Source of the DNA: Yoonia sp034652275
Lineage (GTDB): Bacteria; Pseudomonadota; Alphaproteobacteria; Rhodobacterales; Rhodobacteraceae
Assembly: GCF_034652275.1 (NCBI RefSeq)
Contig: NZ_JAXIWG010000001.1
Location: forward strand, 868,001 to 932,000
Length of the DNA: 64,000 nt
Direction: 5' to 3'
A model generated the notes under the pieces. That model made no database searches. It had not been told where the DNA came from and saw only the letters and a program-made list of their open reading frames with translations. A program made the position numbers and the translations under genes. Positions within the stretch are counted from its first letter, which is position 1. Each line of letters opens with the position of its first letter. Below are positions 16,628-24,973 of this stretch, one piece after another.

Positions 16628-17003
16628 GGGCGGCCATCATAGCACCCCGTCTGCCGGTTCGCGACCAATTTACACCAAAACAGAGAAGGTCGTCCAAAAG
16701 CGAATCCAAAGCGCTTCGAACGGACAGTTTGCGCCGACAGCGCGTTTTTTCCTGCTTTGAAAAACCGTCCTGTTGACTGTGACGGAGCGTTATATCCGCG
16801 AACCTGTCCTTTAGGTAAGGTTTGGATGGATGGGCACGAAAAATGTATTGACGCAAAGAAATGTAACGGACTAAAGCACAACTAACCCGCGTGTACAGAG
16901 TGTTTGTTTATCAAGTTTTGCGGATTGCAGACGCCGGGTCGGCGGAGGCAATATTGCTGGCAGGATCACGGTCCTGCCAGCAACTTCACCACAGAATTGG
17001 CAA
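16628..17003. other. 376-base gene-free stretch
   Basis: This gap separates two minus-strand genes and is more AT-rich than its surroundings. No convincing protein gene is seen. It holds a promoter-like pair on the plus strand (TTGACG at 16848, then CTAAAG 17 bases on) and, about 80 bases further, a perfect 12-base-pair hairpin at 16954-16983, which could bound a small RNA. It must also contain the promoter of the glycosyltransferase operon, which I could not place with certainty. Confidence 0.4.
16954..16983. terminator. Strong hairpin, likely terminator of the Gfo/Idh/MocA gene
   Basis: Perfect 12-base-pair stem TTGCTGGCAGGA / TCCTGCCAGCAA with a 6-base loop, 20 bases beyond the stop of the minus-strand dehydrogenase gene. 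The downstream bases on the minus strand are TATTG, a weak T-rich tail. Confidence 0.6.
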
Positions 17004-18140
17004 CTATAGCCCCACAACTTTTGCCGAAGCGCTGCTTGGCGCGATCAGGCTAACTGCTTGCCCCGTCCGCGCGCTTTCCTGTGCGGCCATCCCGATGGCG
17101 ACGGCCTTGGCGCCGTCCTGTACCGTGACTTCGACCGCACCCTCGCCGCGCAGAACCGCGTTGAACCGCTGGTGCTGGTAGAATGTCGATCCGTTGTGAT
17201 CGCCCGCCTCAAGCAAAGTCGGATCTACCGGAATTTCCGACACAAACGGTCCCTTGGGATCACGCGGGCTGATGATGAGCTGCGGCACGGGTGGTTCACC
17301 CAGCGCCATCGGCCAGAACCGGCCCGGACCGGGGACCAGCGCCTCGATCTTGCCGCGCGGTCCCACAGCGCTGATTTCTTCCTGATAGCGCGACCCTTCG
17401 GCGAACATACACAGTTCCAGCATCGCGCGCGCACCGCCTGCGAAATCGACGATCACATAGGCATTGTCCCAGATATCGGGCGCCTGCCCGTCATAGCGTT
17501 CGTCGATATGGTTCACCGCCTGCCCCGCGCTGGCCATCACGCGCACAGGTTCGTCTTGCAGGATCAGGCGCATCAGGTCGAAGAAATGGCAGCATTTCTC
17601 GACTAGTGTTCCGCCCGTCTTGGCGTTGAAGCGGTTCCAGTCGCCGACCTTGGGCAGGAACGGAAAGCGGTGTTCGCGGATCGTCAGCATCTTGACGCCA
17701 CCCGTGGCCGCCTCGGCCTGCGCGATCAGGGCGGCGACGGGGGGCATATAGCGGTATTCCATCGCGACCCAGACGGGATGCGGGTAGCCTGCGAACAGGT
17801 CTTCGACCAGCGCCGCCTCGGACGGGTTGGTGAACAGCGGCTTTTCGCACAGGATCGGCAGAGGCCGCGTCGCCGCGATCTGCTGCAATTGCGGGACATG
17901 CAGGTAATTCGGGCTGACGATGACAATGGCGTCCAGATCGGGATAGGCCAGCAGCGCATCCAAACTGTCCGCGACCTGCGCGCCGCCCGCCAGCACCGCC
18001 GCCCCCTGCGCAAGGTCCGGCACCGGATCATAGACCACAGACACCCGCCCATGCGGCAACAGGTTGATATTCATGATATGTTCGCGGGCCATCATACCGC
18101 AGCCGACCAGCCCGTAGTTCACCATTTGCACGTCGTTCAC
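17004..18140 (-). CDS. Gfo/Idh/MocA family oxidoreductase
   Basis: 378 residues. The N-terminal Rossmann fold has VNYGLVGCGMMAREHI (GxGxxA) and the family motif CEKPLF at about residue 108; the C-terminal part contains the conserved VEKCCHFFDLMR segment with the likely active-site histidine. Members oxidise or reduce sugars, inositols and related hydroxyl groups with NAD(P). It overlaps the GntR gene by four bases, so regulator and enzyme are one transcript, divergent from a monooxygenase/TRAP operon that they probably serve. Confidence 0.87.
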   Translation of the reverse strand: MNDVQMVNYGLVGCGMMAREHIMNINLLPHGRVSVVYDPVPDLAQGAAVLAGGAQVADSLDALLAYPDLDAIVIVSPNYLHVPQLQQIAATRPLPILCEKPLFTNPSEAALVEDLFAGYPHPVWVAMEYRYMPPVAALIAQAEAATGGVKMLTIREHRFPFLPKVGDWNRFNAKTGGTLVEKCCHFFDLMRLILQDEPVRVMASAGQAVNHIDERYDGQAPDIWDNAYVIVDFAGGARAMLELCMFAEGSRYQEEISAVGPRGKIEALVPGPGRFWPMALGEPPVPQLIISPRDPKGPFVSEIPVDPTLLEAGDHNGSTFYQHQRFNAVLRGEGAVEVTVQDGAKAVAIGMAAQESARTGQAVSLIAPSSASAKVVGL

Positions 18141-18844
18141 CCTTTTCCCATGCGCGAGATATACTGCGCCCGGTCCGCATCGAACCAGGTGCGCGAAAAT
18201 TCGACAGGCACGCGGCCTGCCAGATATGAATTGCGTTCGATGTATCCTGTCACCGCCCCCACCCGCAGATGGAACGCAGGCGGCGTCCAGTCGGGCAGAT
18301 GTGCGATCCCGATCCGGTCCTCGGCCGCGGCGATCACCAGACCCAGCCGATCGCGGTAAAACAGATAGAGCGAATCGAGCAGGTCCTCGGGCCCGATCGC
18401 AGGCGCATAGCCGCCGTCGAGCCAGATTTCCTCCAGCCCGACCAGAACCCCGCCCAGCCAGCGCAACCGCCTGATCCGGTGGCCTTGCGGATGATCCCCG
18501 AAGGGCTGTGCATCCGCAGGCTTGGGCAGCAGATCGACCGACAGCACCTGTGCGGTGGGCAAACCGCCGCCGCGTTTCAGCTCCAGCCGGAAAAAGGCAT
18601 AGACGGAATCGACCGCCTCCAGCCTGCGCACGTAATTGCCCGACCCTTGCACGCGCTGCAGCAGCCCCTTGGCCTCGACATCGGCCAGCGCCTTGCGCAG
18701 GGTGCCGACAGCGACGCCCAAGGTCTCGGCCATCTCGCGTTCGGGGGGCAGGCGTGCGCCATCGGCCAGATGTCCGGCGGCGATTTCACGGATCAGCATT
18801 TCGCTCAGCTGCACGAATTTCGGCAAGGCAGAGGGTGTCGCCAT
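18137..18844 (-). CDS. GntR family regulator with UTRA domain (HutC type)
   Basis: 235 residues from the ATG at 18844 (MATPSALP), chosen for the GGGGAGGGG ribosome site upstream. Residues 1-70 are a GntR winged helix (LPPEREMAETLGVAVGTLRKAL) and about 85-230 a UTRA ligand-binding domain. UTRA regulators respond to a small metabolite of the pathway they control. The gene sits back to back with the monooxygenase operon, with 104 bases between start codons, so it likely represses both sides. Confidence 0.88.
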   Translation of the reverse strand: MATPSALPKFVQLSEMLIREIAAGHLADGARLPPEREMAETLGVAVGTLRKALADVEAKGLLQRVQGSGNYVRRLEAVDSVYAFFRLELKRGGGLPTAQVLSVDLLPKPADAQPFGDHPQGHRIRRLRWLGGVLVGLEEIWLDGGYAPAIGPEDLLDSLYLFYRDRLGLVIAAAEDRIGIAHLPDWTPPAFHLRVGAVTGYIERNSYLAGRVPVEFSRTWFDADRAQYISRMGKG

Positions 18845-18889
18845 GGCCCTGCCCCTCCCCGGCGCGCCCAACGAATTGATACACTATTG

Positions 18890-18922
18890 TTGCACATATC
18901 CGACCGTGCTACGCAAGTGCAA
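18890..18922. promoter_or_regulatory. Inverted repeat in GntR/monooxygenase intergenic region
   Basis: Arms TTGCAC and GTGCAA are separated by 21 bases, within the 104-base divergent promoter region. The TTGCAC at 18917-18922 (minus strand) followed 18 bases later by TATGTG could also be the promoter of the GntR gene. Candidate operator/promoter only. Confidence 0.3.
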
Positions 18923-18948
18923 TCAGCAAGTCCTTGGGAGGGGAATCA

Positions 18949-20106
18949 ATGACCGTCGTGCCCGTCACCAGCGCCGACCTTGATGCGGCAGAGGTGTCCT
19001 GGTTTTCCGCCCTGTGTTCGGATGACTACCAGTTTCTGGGCGTGCCTGATGGCGATCTGCGCTCGTCTTGGGAGCATTGCCGCGATATCGCCCTGACGGC
19101 CGAGGCACAGGGGTTCCGCAACATCCTTGCACCCTCCTCCTATCAGGTCGGTCAGGACACGCTGTCTTTCGTCGCGGGCATGGCGCCCTTGACGGAAAAG
19201 ATCAATTTCCTTGCTGCCATCCGCTGTGGCGAGGTCCAGCCCATCATGCTGGCGCGCACCATCGCCACGCTCGATCACATGCTCAAAGGGCGGCTGACGC
19301 TGAACGTCATCAGCTCCGATTTCCCCGGCGAAGTGGCCGACAGCAAATACCGCTACAAGCGCAGCCACGAGGTCGTGGAAATCCTGCGCAAATGCTGGAC
19401 GCAGGACGAGGTCAGCTATGACGGCGAGATCTACCAGATCAGCAAGCTGACCACCGACCCTGCCCGCCCTTACCAGCAGAACGGCGGCCCGCTGCTCTAT
19501 TTCGGCGGCTATTCGCCCGACGCGCTGGAACTTTGCGGCGCGCAATGCGACGTCTATCTGATGTGGCCCGAGACGGTGGACGTGCTGGAACAGCGCATGA
19601 AAGACGTCCACGCCCGCGCCGCCGCCCATGGCCGCACGCTGGATTACGGGCTGCGCGTGCACATGATCGTACGCGACACCGAAGCCGAGGCGAAAGACTA
19701 TGCCGATTACATCGCAAGCAAGCTGGACGACGAATACGGCAAGCTAATCCGCGACCGCGCCCATGACAGCATCAGCCTTGGCGTCGCCCACCAATCGCGC
19801 GCGCGCGAACTGGCGGATCAGTTCGGATACACCGAACCGGGGCTTTGGACGGGGATCGGCCGCGCCCGGTCGGGCTGCGGGGCGGCCCTTGTGGGGTCGA
19901 CCGACCAGATCATGACCAAGATCGAAGCCTACCAGAAAATGGGCATCCGTGCTTTCATCTTCTCGGGCTATCCGCATATCGCCGAGGCCGAACATTTCGG
20001 CGCGCGTGTCATGCCGCATCTGAAAACCTGCTCGCTGCCGCATGCCTACGGGCGCGTGCCGATTGAAACTCCAGCCACGCCCTTGGGCACAGGACCACGC
20101 CGCTAA
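18949..20106 (+). CDS. LLM-class flavin-dependent monooxygenase (SsuD-like)
   Basis: 385 residues from the ATG at 18949 (MTVVPVT), which has a GGGAGGGG ribosome site. The bacterial-luciferase-like TIM barrel is shown by VSWFSALCSDDYQFLG, AEAQGFRNILAPSSYQVG and SGYPHIAEAEHFG near the end, as in alkanesulfonate and dimethylsulfone monooxygenases. Such enzymes use reduced FMN and O2 to oxidise a substrate, commonly cleaving C-S bonds. The FMN would come from the flavin reductase encoded two genes downstream. Substrate is unknown. Confidence 0.85.
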   Translation: MTVVPVTSADLDAAEVSWFSALCSDDYQFLGVPDGDLRSSWEHCRDIALTAEAQGFRNILAPSSYQVGQDTLSFVAGMAPLTEKINFLAAIRCGEVQPIMLARTIATLDHMLKGRLTLNVISSDFPGEVADSKYRYKRSHEVVEILRKCWTQDEVSYDGEIYQISKLTTDPARPYQQNGGPLLYFGGYSPDALELCGAQCDVYLMWPETVDVLEQRMKDVHARAAAHGRTLDYGLRVHMIVRDTEAEAKDYADYIASKLDDEYGKLIRDRAHDSISLGVAHQSRARELADQFGYTEPGLWTGIGRARSGCGAALVGSTDQIMTKIEAYQKMGIRAFIFSGYPHIAEAEHFGARVMPHLKTCSLPHAYGRVPIETPATPLGTGPRR

Positions 20107-20996
20107 TGCAACGTATCACCATCACCGACGACCTTTCCTTTAGCCGCATCGTCTATGGCATGTGGCGGCTGGGCGATGACGCCGACACCAGCCCCAAACA
20201 CGTGCAGGCCAAGATCGAGGCGTGTCTGGCCCAGGGCATTACCACGATGGATCAGGCCGATATCTACGGCGGCTATATGGCCGAAGAGATCATGGGTAAC
20301 GCGTTGCGCGCGGCCCCCGCGCTGAAAGACCAGATCGAGATCGTGACCAAATGCGATATCGTCGTGTCTGCGGGGCGCTATGCAGGGGCCAGCGTCAAGT
20401 ATTACGACACCTCTGCCGCGCATGTGACCGCCTCGGTCGATCATTCGCTGCGGCTGATGGGGGTCGACCGGATTGACACTTTGCTGGTCCACCGGCCCGA
20501 CCCGCTGATGGACCACCACGACACAGGTGCGGCGCTCGATGCGCTGGTCGCGTCCGGCAAGGTGCGCAGCGTCGGCGTGTCGAACTTCAAGCTGCACGAC
20601 TGGACCCTGCTGCAATCGGCGATGCAGACGCCGCTGATTACCAACCAGATCGAACTGTCGCTGGCGGCACATCAAGGCTTCACCGACGGCGACGTCGCCT
20701 ACTTGCAGGAACGCGGTGTGCCGGTCATGGCCTGGTCGCCTTTGGGCGGCGGCGCGTTGATGACGGGCAATGGTGCGGTGCAGGACACGCTTGCAGCCAT
20801 CGCCGCCGAACAGGGTGTGGACATGGGGGCCGTCGCCGTCGCATGGTTGCTGGCACATCCCGCGCGGATCATGCCGGTGATGGGCACCAATGCGATTGCA
20901 CGGATCAAAACCCTTTCTGACGCATTGAAAGTCACGATGGACCGTGAGACGTGGTTCAAGCTCTATACCGCAGCCCTTGGCCAGGAAGTCCCGTGA
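20106..20996 (+). CDS. Aldo/keto reductase
   Basis: 296 residues. AKR tetrad elements are visible: DQADIYGGY (Asp and Tyr), VTKCDI (Lys) and LLVHRPDPL (His). The wording MWRLGDDADTSP and GVSNFKLHDW matches the YdhF-like branch. It would reduce an aldehyde or ketone with NADPH. It overlaps the monooxygenase stop (TAATG) and the flavin reductase start (TGATG), so the three are translated as one unit and the aldehyde product of the monooxygenase is its natural candidate substrate. Confidence 0.88.
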   Translation: MQRITITDDLSFSRIVYGMWRLGDDADTSPKHVQAKIEACLAQGITTMDQADIYGGYMAEEIMGNALRAAPALKDQIEIVTKCDIVVSAGRYAGASVKYYDTSAAHVTASVDHSLRLMGVDRIDTLLVHRPDPLMDHHDTGAALDALVASGKVRSVGVSNFKLHDWTLLQSAMQTPLITNQIELSLAAHQGFTDGDVAYLQERGVPVMAWSPLGGGALMTGNGAVQDTLAAIAAEQGVDMGAVAVAWLLAHPARIMPVMGTNAIARIKTLSDALKVTMDRETWFKLYTAALGQEVP

Positions 20997-21502
20997 TGCC
21001 CCAGACATTCGACCCTCAAACCGACAGCACCAGTTTCCGTGCAGCCCTCGGGACCTTTACGACCGGCGTGACGGTCATCACCACCGACAGCCCCGAAGGA
21101 CCCATCGGGATCGTCGCCAACAGCTTTGCCAGCGTCTCGCTCGACCCGCCGCTGGTGTTGTGGTCGCCTGCCAAATCGTCCAAACGCTTTGAACATTTCG
21201 TAGGCGCGCGCCGCTTTGCGATCCATGTGATGGCCGCCGACCAGCGCGATATATGCGCGGCCATTCTCGCCTCCAAGACCGCGATCCGTAACGTGCCGAC
21301 CCATCTGTCGCATTGCGGCATGCCGATCATCGAAGGGGCACTTGCCACCTTCGAATGCAATCTCGAAACCAGCCACGACGCGGGCGATCATGTCATCATC
21401 GTCGGCCGCGTGACCAAAGCCCATCACACCGATGGCCAGCCCTTGACCTTTCACGGCGGCCAATACGGCACTTTCGCACCACACCATCCATCGTCCGAGT
21501 AA
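20996..21502 (+). CDS. Flavin reductase (HpaC/RutF-like)
   Basis: 168 residues from the ATG at 20996, overlapping the previous stop (TGATG). The flavin-reductase fold is shown by FRAALGTFTTGVTVITT, GIVANSFASVSLDPPLVLWSPAKSS and the terminal HGGQYGTF. It would reduce FMN or FAD with NAD(P)H and supply the LLM monooxygenase encoded at the start of the operon. The pairing forms a standard two-component monooxygenase. Confidence 0.9.
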   Translation: MPQTFDPQTDSTSFRAALGTFTTGVTVITTDSPEGPIGIVANSFASVSLDPPLVLWSPAKSSKRFEHFVGARRFAIHVMAADQRDICAAILASKTAIRNVPTHLSHCGMPIIEGALATFECNLETSHDAGDHVIIVGRVTKAHHTDGQPLTFHGGQYGTFAPHHPSSE

Positions 21503-21518
21503 AAATATCCCGGGGGAA

Positions 21519-21565
21519 TTGCCCCTTGGGGCAAGGGGGCAGCGCCCCCAAAGGGCCGAAGGCCC
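21519..21565. repeat. Three consecutive GC-rich hairpins (REP-like)
   Basis: Between the flavin reductase and the TRAP genes lie three hairpins in a row: TTGCCC/GGGCAA (21519-21534), GGGGGC/GCCCCC (21535-21549) and GGGCC/GGCCC (21553-21565). They follow the segment AAAAATATCCC at about 21501. This looks like a dispersed GC-rich intergenic element that may attenuate or stabilise the mRNA between the enzyme and transporter halves of the operon. Confidence 0.6.
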
Positions 21566-21589
21566 GCAACATGAACAGGGGAGGAGCCG

Positions 21590-22186
21590 ATGTCGGTCCT
21601 GTTTGGTATCTTGTGGCCGCTCGAGCGGTTCAACACCGCCGTGCTGGCGATCGGCAAGCTGATTGCTGTGACAGCGCTTGCCGTGATGGTGGCCTTGATC
21701 CTCGGACAGGTGTTTTTCCGCTATGTGCTGAACGCAGCCCCCAACTGGACCGAAGAAGGCGCGCGGTTCGGGATGCTCTGGATGACAGGTCTGATGGCGC
21801 CGCTGGCCTACCGGGTGGGCGGGTTCGTGGCCATCGACATGCTGGAACGCGCCCTGCCCCGGATGGTCGCGGGACTACTGACCCTGCTGATCTTGGCGAT
21901 CTCGCTCTGGGTGCTGGTGATCGCGTGGGAACGGGGGCTGAACAACCATCTTGATACGCTCTCGGGGCGCGGCTGTTCATCGTCGCTGCGCTGGCCTTTC
22001 GGGATCGAGATCGGCAAATGCGGTGCGCGGTTCCAGAACAATTACCAATATGCCTCGCTTTGGGTCGGGGTAAACCTGCTGATCGTGGTCAATGTCGAAC
22101 TGATGTTGCGGCAGGTCATCACCCTGCTGGGTCACGGTGACCGCCTGACATCGTTCAAACAAGAACAGATGGCGGGGGCTGAATAA
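21590..22186 (+). CDS. TRAP transporter small permease (DctQ)
   Basis: 198 residues, four membrane segments. The DctQ pattern FFRYVLNAAPNWTEEGARFGMLWMTG is clear. A GGGGAGGAG ribosome site precedes the ATG. The stop overlaps the start of DctM by one base. Together with DctM and DctP it makes a secondary high-affinity importer driven by an ion gradient. The segment 120-145 carries an unusual Cys-rich loop (RGCSSSLRW, IGKCGARF). Confidence 0.9.
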   Translation: MSVLFGILWPLERFNTAVLAIGKLIAVTALAVMVALILGQVFFRYVLNAAPNWTEEGARFGMLWMTGLMAPLAYRVGGFVAIDMLERALPRMVAGLLTLLILAISLWVLVIAWERGLNNHLDTLSGRGCSSSLRWPFGIEIGKCGARFQNNYQYASLWVGVNLLIVVNVELMLRQVITLLGHGDRLTSFKQEQMAGAE

Positions 22187-23757
22187 TGCTGATCCTGTTC
22201 CTGCCGCTGTTCCTGATCCTCATCCTGATCGGCCTGCCCGTCGTCTTTGCGCTGATGGCCGCCCCTTTTGCGATGATCATGGCCGAGGGCGACACCCGCA
22301 ACGTGGTGGCCGGCCTTTACCGCAACCTTTACAACGGCATGGACAGTTTTCCCCTGATGGCGCTGCCCTTCTTCATGCTGGCGGGCGAGATTATGAACCG
22401 TGGCGGCATCACCATGCGGCTGGTGGAATTCGCGCAAGCTTTCATGGGCCATCTGCGCGGCGGTCTGGCGCATGTGAATATCCTGTCGTCGATGCTGTTC
22501 GCGGGCCTGTCGGGGTCGGCCGTGGCCGATACATCCGCCATCGGGTCCACCATGATCCCCGCGATGGAAAAGAACGGCTATACCCGCCGTTTCGCCGCCG
22601 CGATCACGGCGGCGAGTTCTGTCATCGGGCCGATCATTCCGCCTTCGGGCATCATGATCATCTATGCCTATGTGATGGGCGAAAGCGTCGCCTCGCTGTT
22701 TCTGGCAGGGATCGTGCCGGGGATTCTGGTGGGCGTCGGACTGATGGTCATGGTCCGGCTGATGGCCGACCGCTATGACCTGCCCAAGGCGGAACGGATC
22801 GTCACCAAGAACCAGACGATCACGGCGGTCGAATACTGGGTCAGCTTTGCCCTGCTGCGGATCAATCTCGCAGGGCTGCTGATCGCGCTTTATTCCTTTA
22901 TCGCGACCCCTGTCGGATTGGCGCGCGTGAATGACGCGGGCGATACAGTGCATGCGCTGAGCCTCTGGGTCGTGTTCGCGGCGCTGCTGGTCGCGTCGCA
23001 TTTCATATTGATGGGCTATCGCAAACGGGTCACGTCCGATTTCCGTATGGTCTGCAAAAAGGCCGTGGCCCCCCTGCAGACGCCGATCATCATTCTGGGC
23101 GGCATTCTTGTCGGCGTGTTCACCCCGACCGAAGCGTCGGCTGTGGCTGTCGCCTATGCGCTGATCGTATCGTTCTTCGTGCTGCGGTCGATGAAACTGC
23201 GCGATCTTACGGGCGTGCTGACGCGCTCGGCCATCGCCACATCCGCCGTGCTGCTGCTGGTGGGGGCGGCAGTCGCGTTCAAGACTGTCGTGGCCTTGTC
23301 ATATGCACCGCAGATACTCTCAGACTATATCCTGTCGCTATCCGAAAACCCGCTGATCCTGCTGTTTTTGATCAATATCTTGCTGTTCATCGTCGGCATG
23401 TTTCTGGATGCGGGTCCGGCGATCATCATTCTGGGGCCGATCCTTGGACCAATCTTCGTCGACATGGGCGTGCATCCCGTGCATTTCGCCATCATCATGA
23501 GCGTGAACCTGACCGTGGGGCTGGCAACGCCCCCCATGGGGCTTGTCCTTTTTGTCGCCTCTACCGTATCGGGCGAACGCGTCGAAACCATCGCCAAAGC
23601 GATCCTGCCGTTTCTGGCGGTCGAGATCCTCGTGATTTTCCTGATTACCTATGTCCCCGCCATTTCGATGACGGTGCCATACCTGGCCGGTTTTCTGGGC
23701 TGTGCCCCGGACGTCGGCTTTTCCGCCTGTATCAGCCCCGCGCCGGTACTGAACTGA
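22186..23757 (+). CDS. TRAP transporter large permease (DctM)
   Basis: 523 residues, about twelve membrane segments plus a long loop. DctM signatures such as LSGSAVADTSAIGSTMIPAM, GPIIPPSGIMIIYAY and VNLTVGLATPPMGLVLFVAS are present. It is the ion-coupled transmembrane subunit. At 523 residues it is longer than the usual 425 because of an insertion around 205-290. Confidence 0.92.
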   Translation: MLILFLPLFLILILIGLPVVFALMAAPFAMIMAEGDTRNVVAGLYRNLYNGMDSFPLMALPFFMLAGEIMNRGGITMRLVEFAQAFMGHLRGGLAHVNILSSMLFAGLSGSAVADTSAIGSTMIPAMEKNGYTRRFAAAITAASSVIGPIIPPSGIMIIYAYVMGESVASLFLAGIVPGILVGVGLMVMVRLMADRYDLPKAERIVTKNQTITAVEYWVSFALLRINLAGLLIALYSFIATPVGLARVNDAGDTVHALSLWVVFAALLVASHFILMGYRKRVTSDFRMVCKKAVAPLQTPIIILGGILVGVFTPTEASAVAVAYALIVSFFVLRSMKLRDLTGVLTRSAIATSAVLLLVGAAVAFKTVVALSYAPQILSDYILSLSENPLILLFLINILLFIVGMFLDAGPAIIILGPILGPIFVDMGVHPVHFAIIMSVNLTVGLATPPMGLVLFVASTVSGERVETIAKAILPFLAVEILVIFLITYVPAISMTVPYLAGFLGCAPDVGFSACISPAPVLN

Positions 23758-23780
23758 ACAGCATCCATAGGGAGGATAAA

Positions 23781-24836
23781 ATGCTGAAATCAATCACAAA
23801 AGTCGCCGCGACAGCCGCCATGCTCGTCACGCCGATGGCCTTGGCCGCACAGGATTTCACAATCCGCGCGACCGCCAATTCCAACACGGACGACGAAGAC
23901 TACGACGGTCTTGTCGTGTTCAAGGATTATGTCGAGGCGGCCTCTAACGGGCGCATCGCTGTGGAATTGTTCATCGGCACGCAGCTCTGCGCCACCGGCG
24001 AGGAATGCCTCGAGGGTGTCTCCGAAGGCTCGATCGACGTCTATATCTCCACCTCTGGCGGTGCGGCGGGGATTTTCCCCTATGTGCAGGTGCTTGACCT
24101 GCCCTATCTGATGAGCAGCGACCGTGTGGCCGAGGCCGTCCTGTCAGGCGATTTCGTCCGTACCATGCGTGACATGGCGCTGGCCGACAGCGACAACACG
24201 ATCCGCCTGATGACCATCGGCAATACGGGGGGCTGGCGCAACTTTGCCAACACGCAGCGCCGCGTGACGACCCCTGCCGATCTGCAAGGGCTGAAACTGC
24301 GCACGGTTGTGGCCGACCTGCCGATCCAGCTGGTGGAATCGATGGGCGCATCTGCCACCCCGATCCAGTGGCCCGAGCTGTTCACATCGCTGCAAACCGG
24401 CGTCGTGGAAGGCACCGCCAACGGGATCACCGACATCATGAACATGAAGTTCCCCGATGCCGGCCTGCAATACCTGACGCTGGACGGGCATTCCTACATG
24501 GGTGCGATCTGGTGGATGAACAACGAAAAGTTCCTCGCCATGCCAGAGGATCTGCGCCGCATCGTGGTGGATGGTTTCTATGCGCTGCAACAGGCGACAT
24601 TCGCCTCGCCCAAGCGCAAGTCCATCGAAGCCTATGAAGCCTTCGTTGCGGGTGGCGGTGATCTCTATGTGCCATCGCCAGAGGAAAAGGCGCTCTTTGC
24701 CGAGGCCGCAGCGCCCGTCTATGACTGGTTCAGCGCCAATGTGCAGGGCGGGCCGGAAATCCTTGCCGCGCTGCAAGCAGCCGTGGCCGAGGTCGAGGCT
24801 GATCTGGCAAATGCCTATGCTGCCGATCTGAACTGA
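23781..24836 (+). CDS. TRAP transporter substrate-binding protein (DctP)
   Basis: 351 residues with an N-terminal export signal (MLKSITKVAATAAMLVTPMALAAQ) and the DctP fold. The family segment LQGLKLRTVVADLPIQLVESMGASATPIQWPELF includes the conserved Arg that binds the ligand carboxylate. The ligand is therefore probably a carboxylic acid, but it is not identified. An AGGGAGGATAAA ribosome site precedes the start. The operon ends at the hairpin at 24860. Confidence 0.92.
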   Translation: MLKSITKVAATAAMLVTPMALAAQDFTIRATANSNTDDEDYDGLVVFKDYVEAASNGRIAVELFIGTQLCATGEECLEGVSEGSIDVYISTSGGAAGIFPYVQVLDLPYLMSSDRVAEAVLSGDFVRTMRDMALADSDNTIRLMTIGNTGGWRNFANTQRRVTTPADLQGLKLRTVVADLPIQLVESMGASATPIQWPELFTSLQTGVVEGTANGITDIMNMKFPDAGLQYLTLDGHSYMGAIWWMNNEKFLAMPEDLRRIVVDGFYALQQATFASPKRKSIEAYEAFVAGGGDLYVPSPEEKALFAEAAAPVYDWFSANVQGGPEILAALQAAVAEVEADLANAYAADLN

Positions 24837-24859
24837 TCGCAAAGCAATCATAGAACTAG

Positions 24860-24889
24860 AAGGGTCATCCAGTTTGGATGGCCCTTTTT
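24860..24889 (+). terminator. Intrinsic terminator of the TRAP operon
   Basis: An 11-base-pair stem AAGGGTCATCC / GGATGGCCCTT (one G-T pair) with a 5-base loop, followed by a run of T. It closes the monooxygenase/TRAP operon. Confidence 0.85.
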
Positions 24890-24919
24890 GTTTGGCAGAA
24901 CTTTTGTCTCGGTGAGTTC

Positions 24920-24947
24920 TTGTGGTGTGAAAGAAACCGGTTATGGT
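24920..24947 (+). promoter_or_regulatory. Promoter-like pair before the DUF3578-HNH gene
   Basis: TTGTGG at 24920 and TATGGT at 24942 are separated by 16 bases, giving a weak sigma-70-type promoter for the AT-rich nuclease gene. Called from motif and spacing only. Confidence 0.35.
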
Positions 24948-24973
24948 TAATTAGTTATTAGCAGAGGCCGATC

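Noticed and set aside
18890..18922. FNR- or CRP-type site between GntR and the monooxygenase
   Set aside because: The arms are TTGCAC/GTGCAA with a 21-base centre, too wide for those regulators; kept only as a weak GntR candidate.
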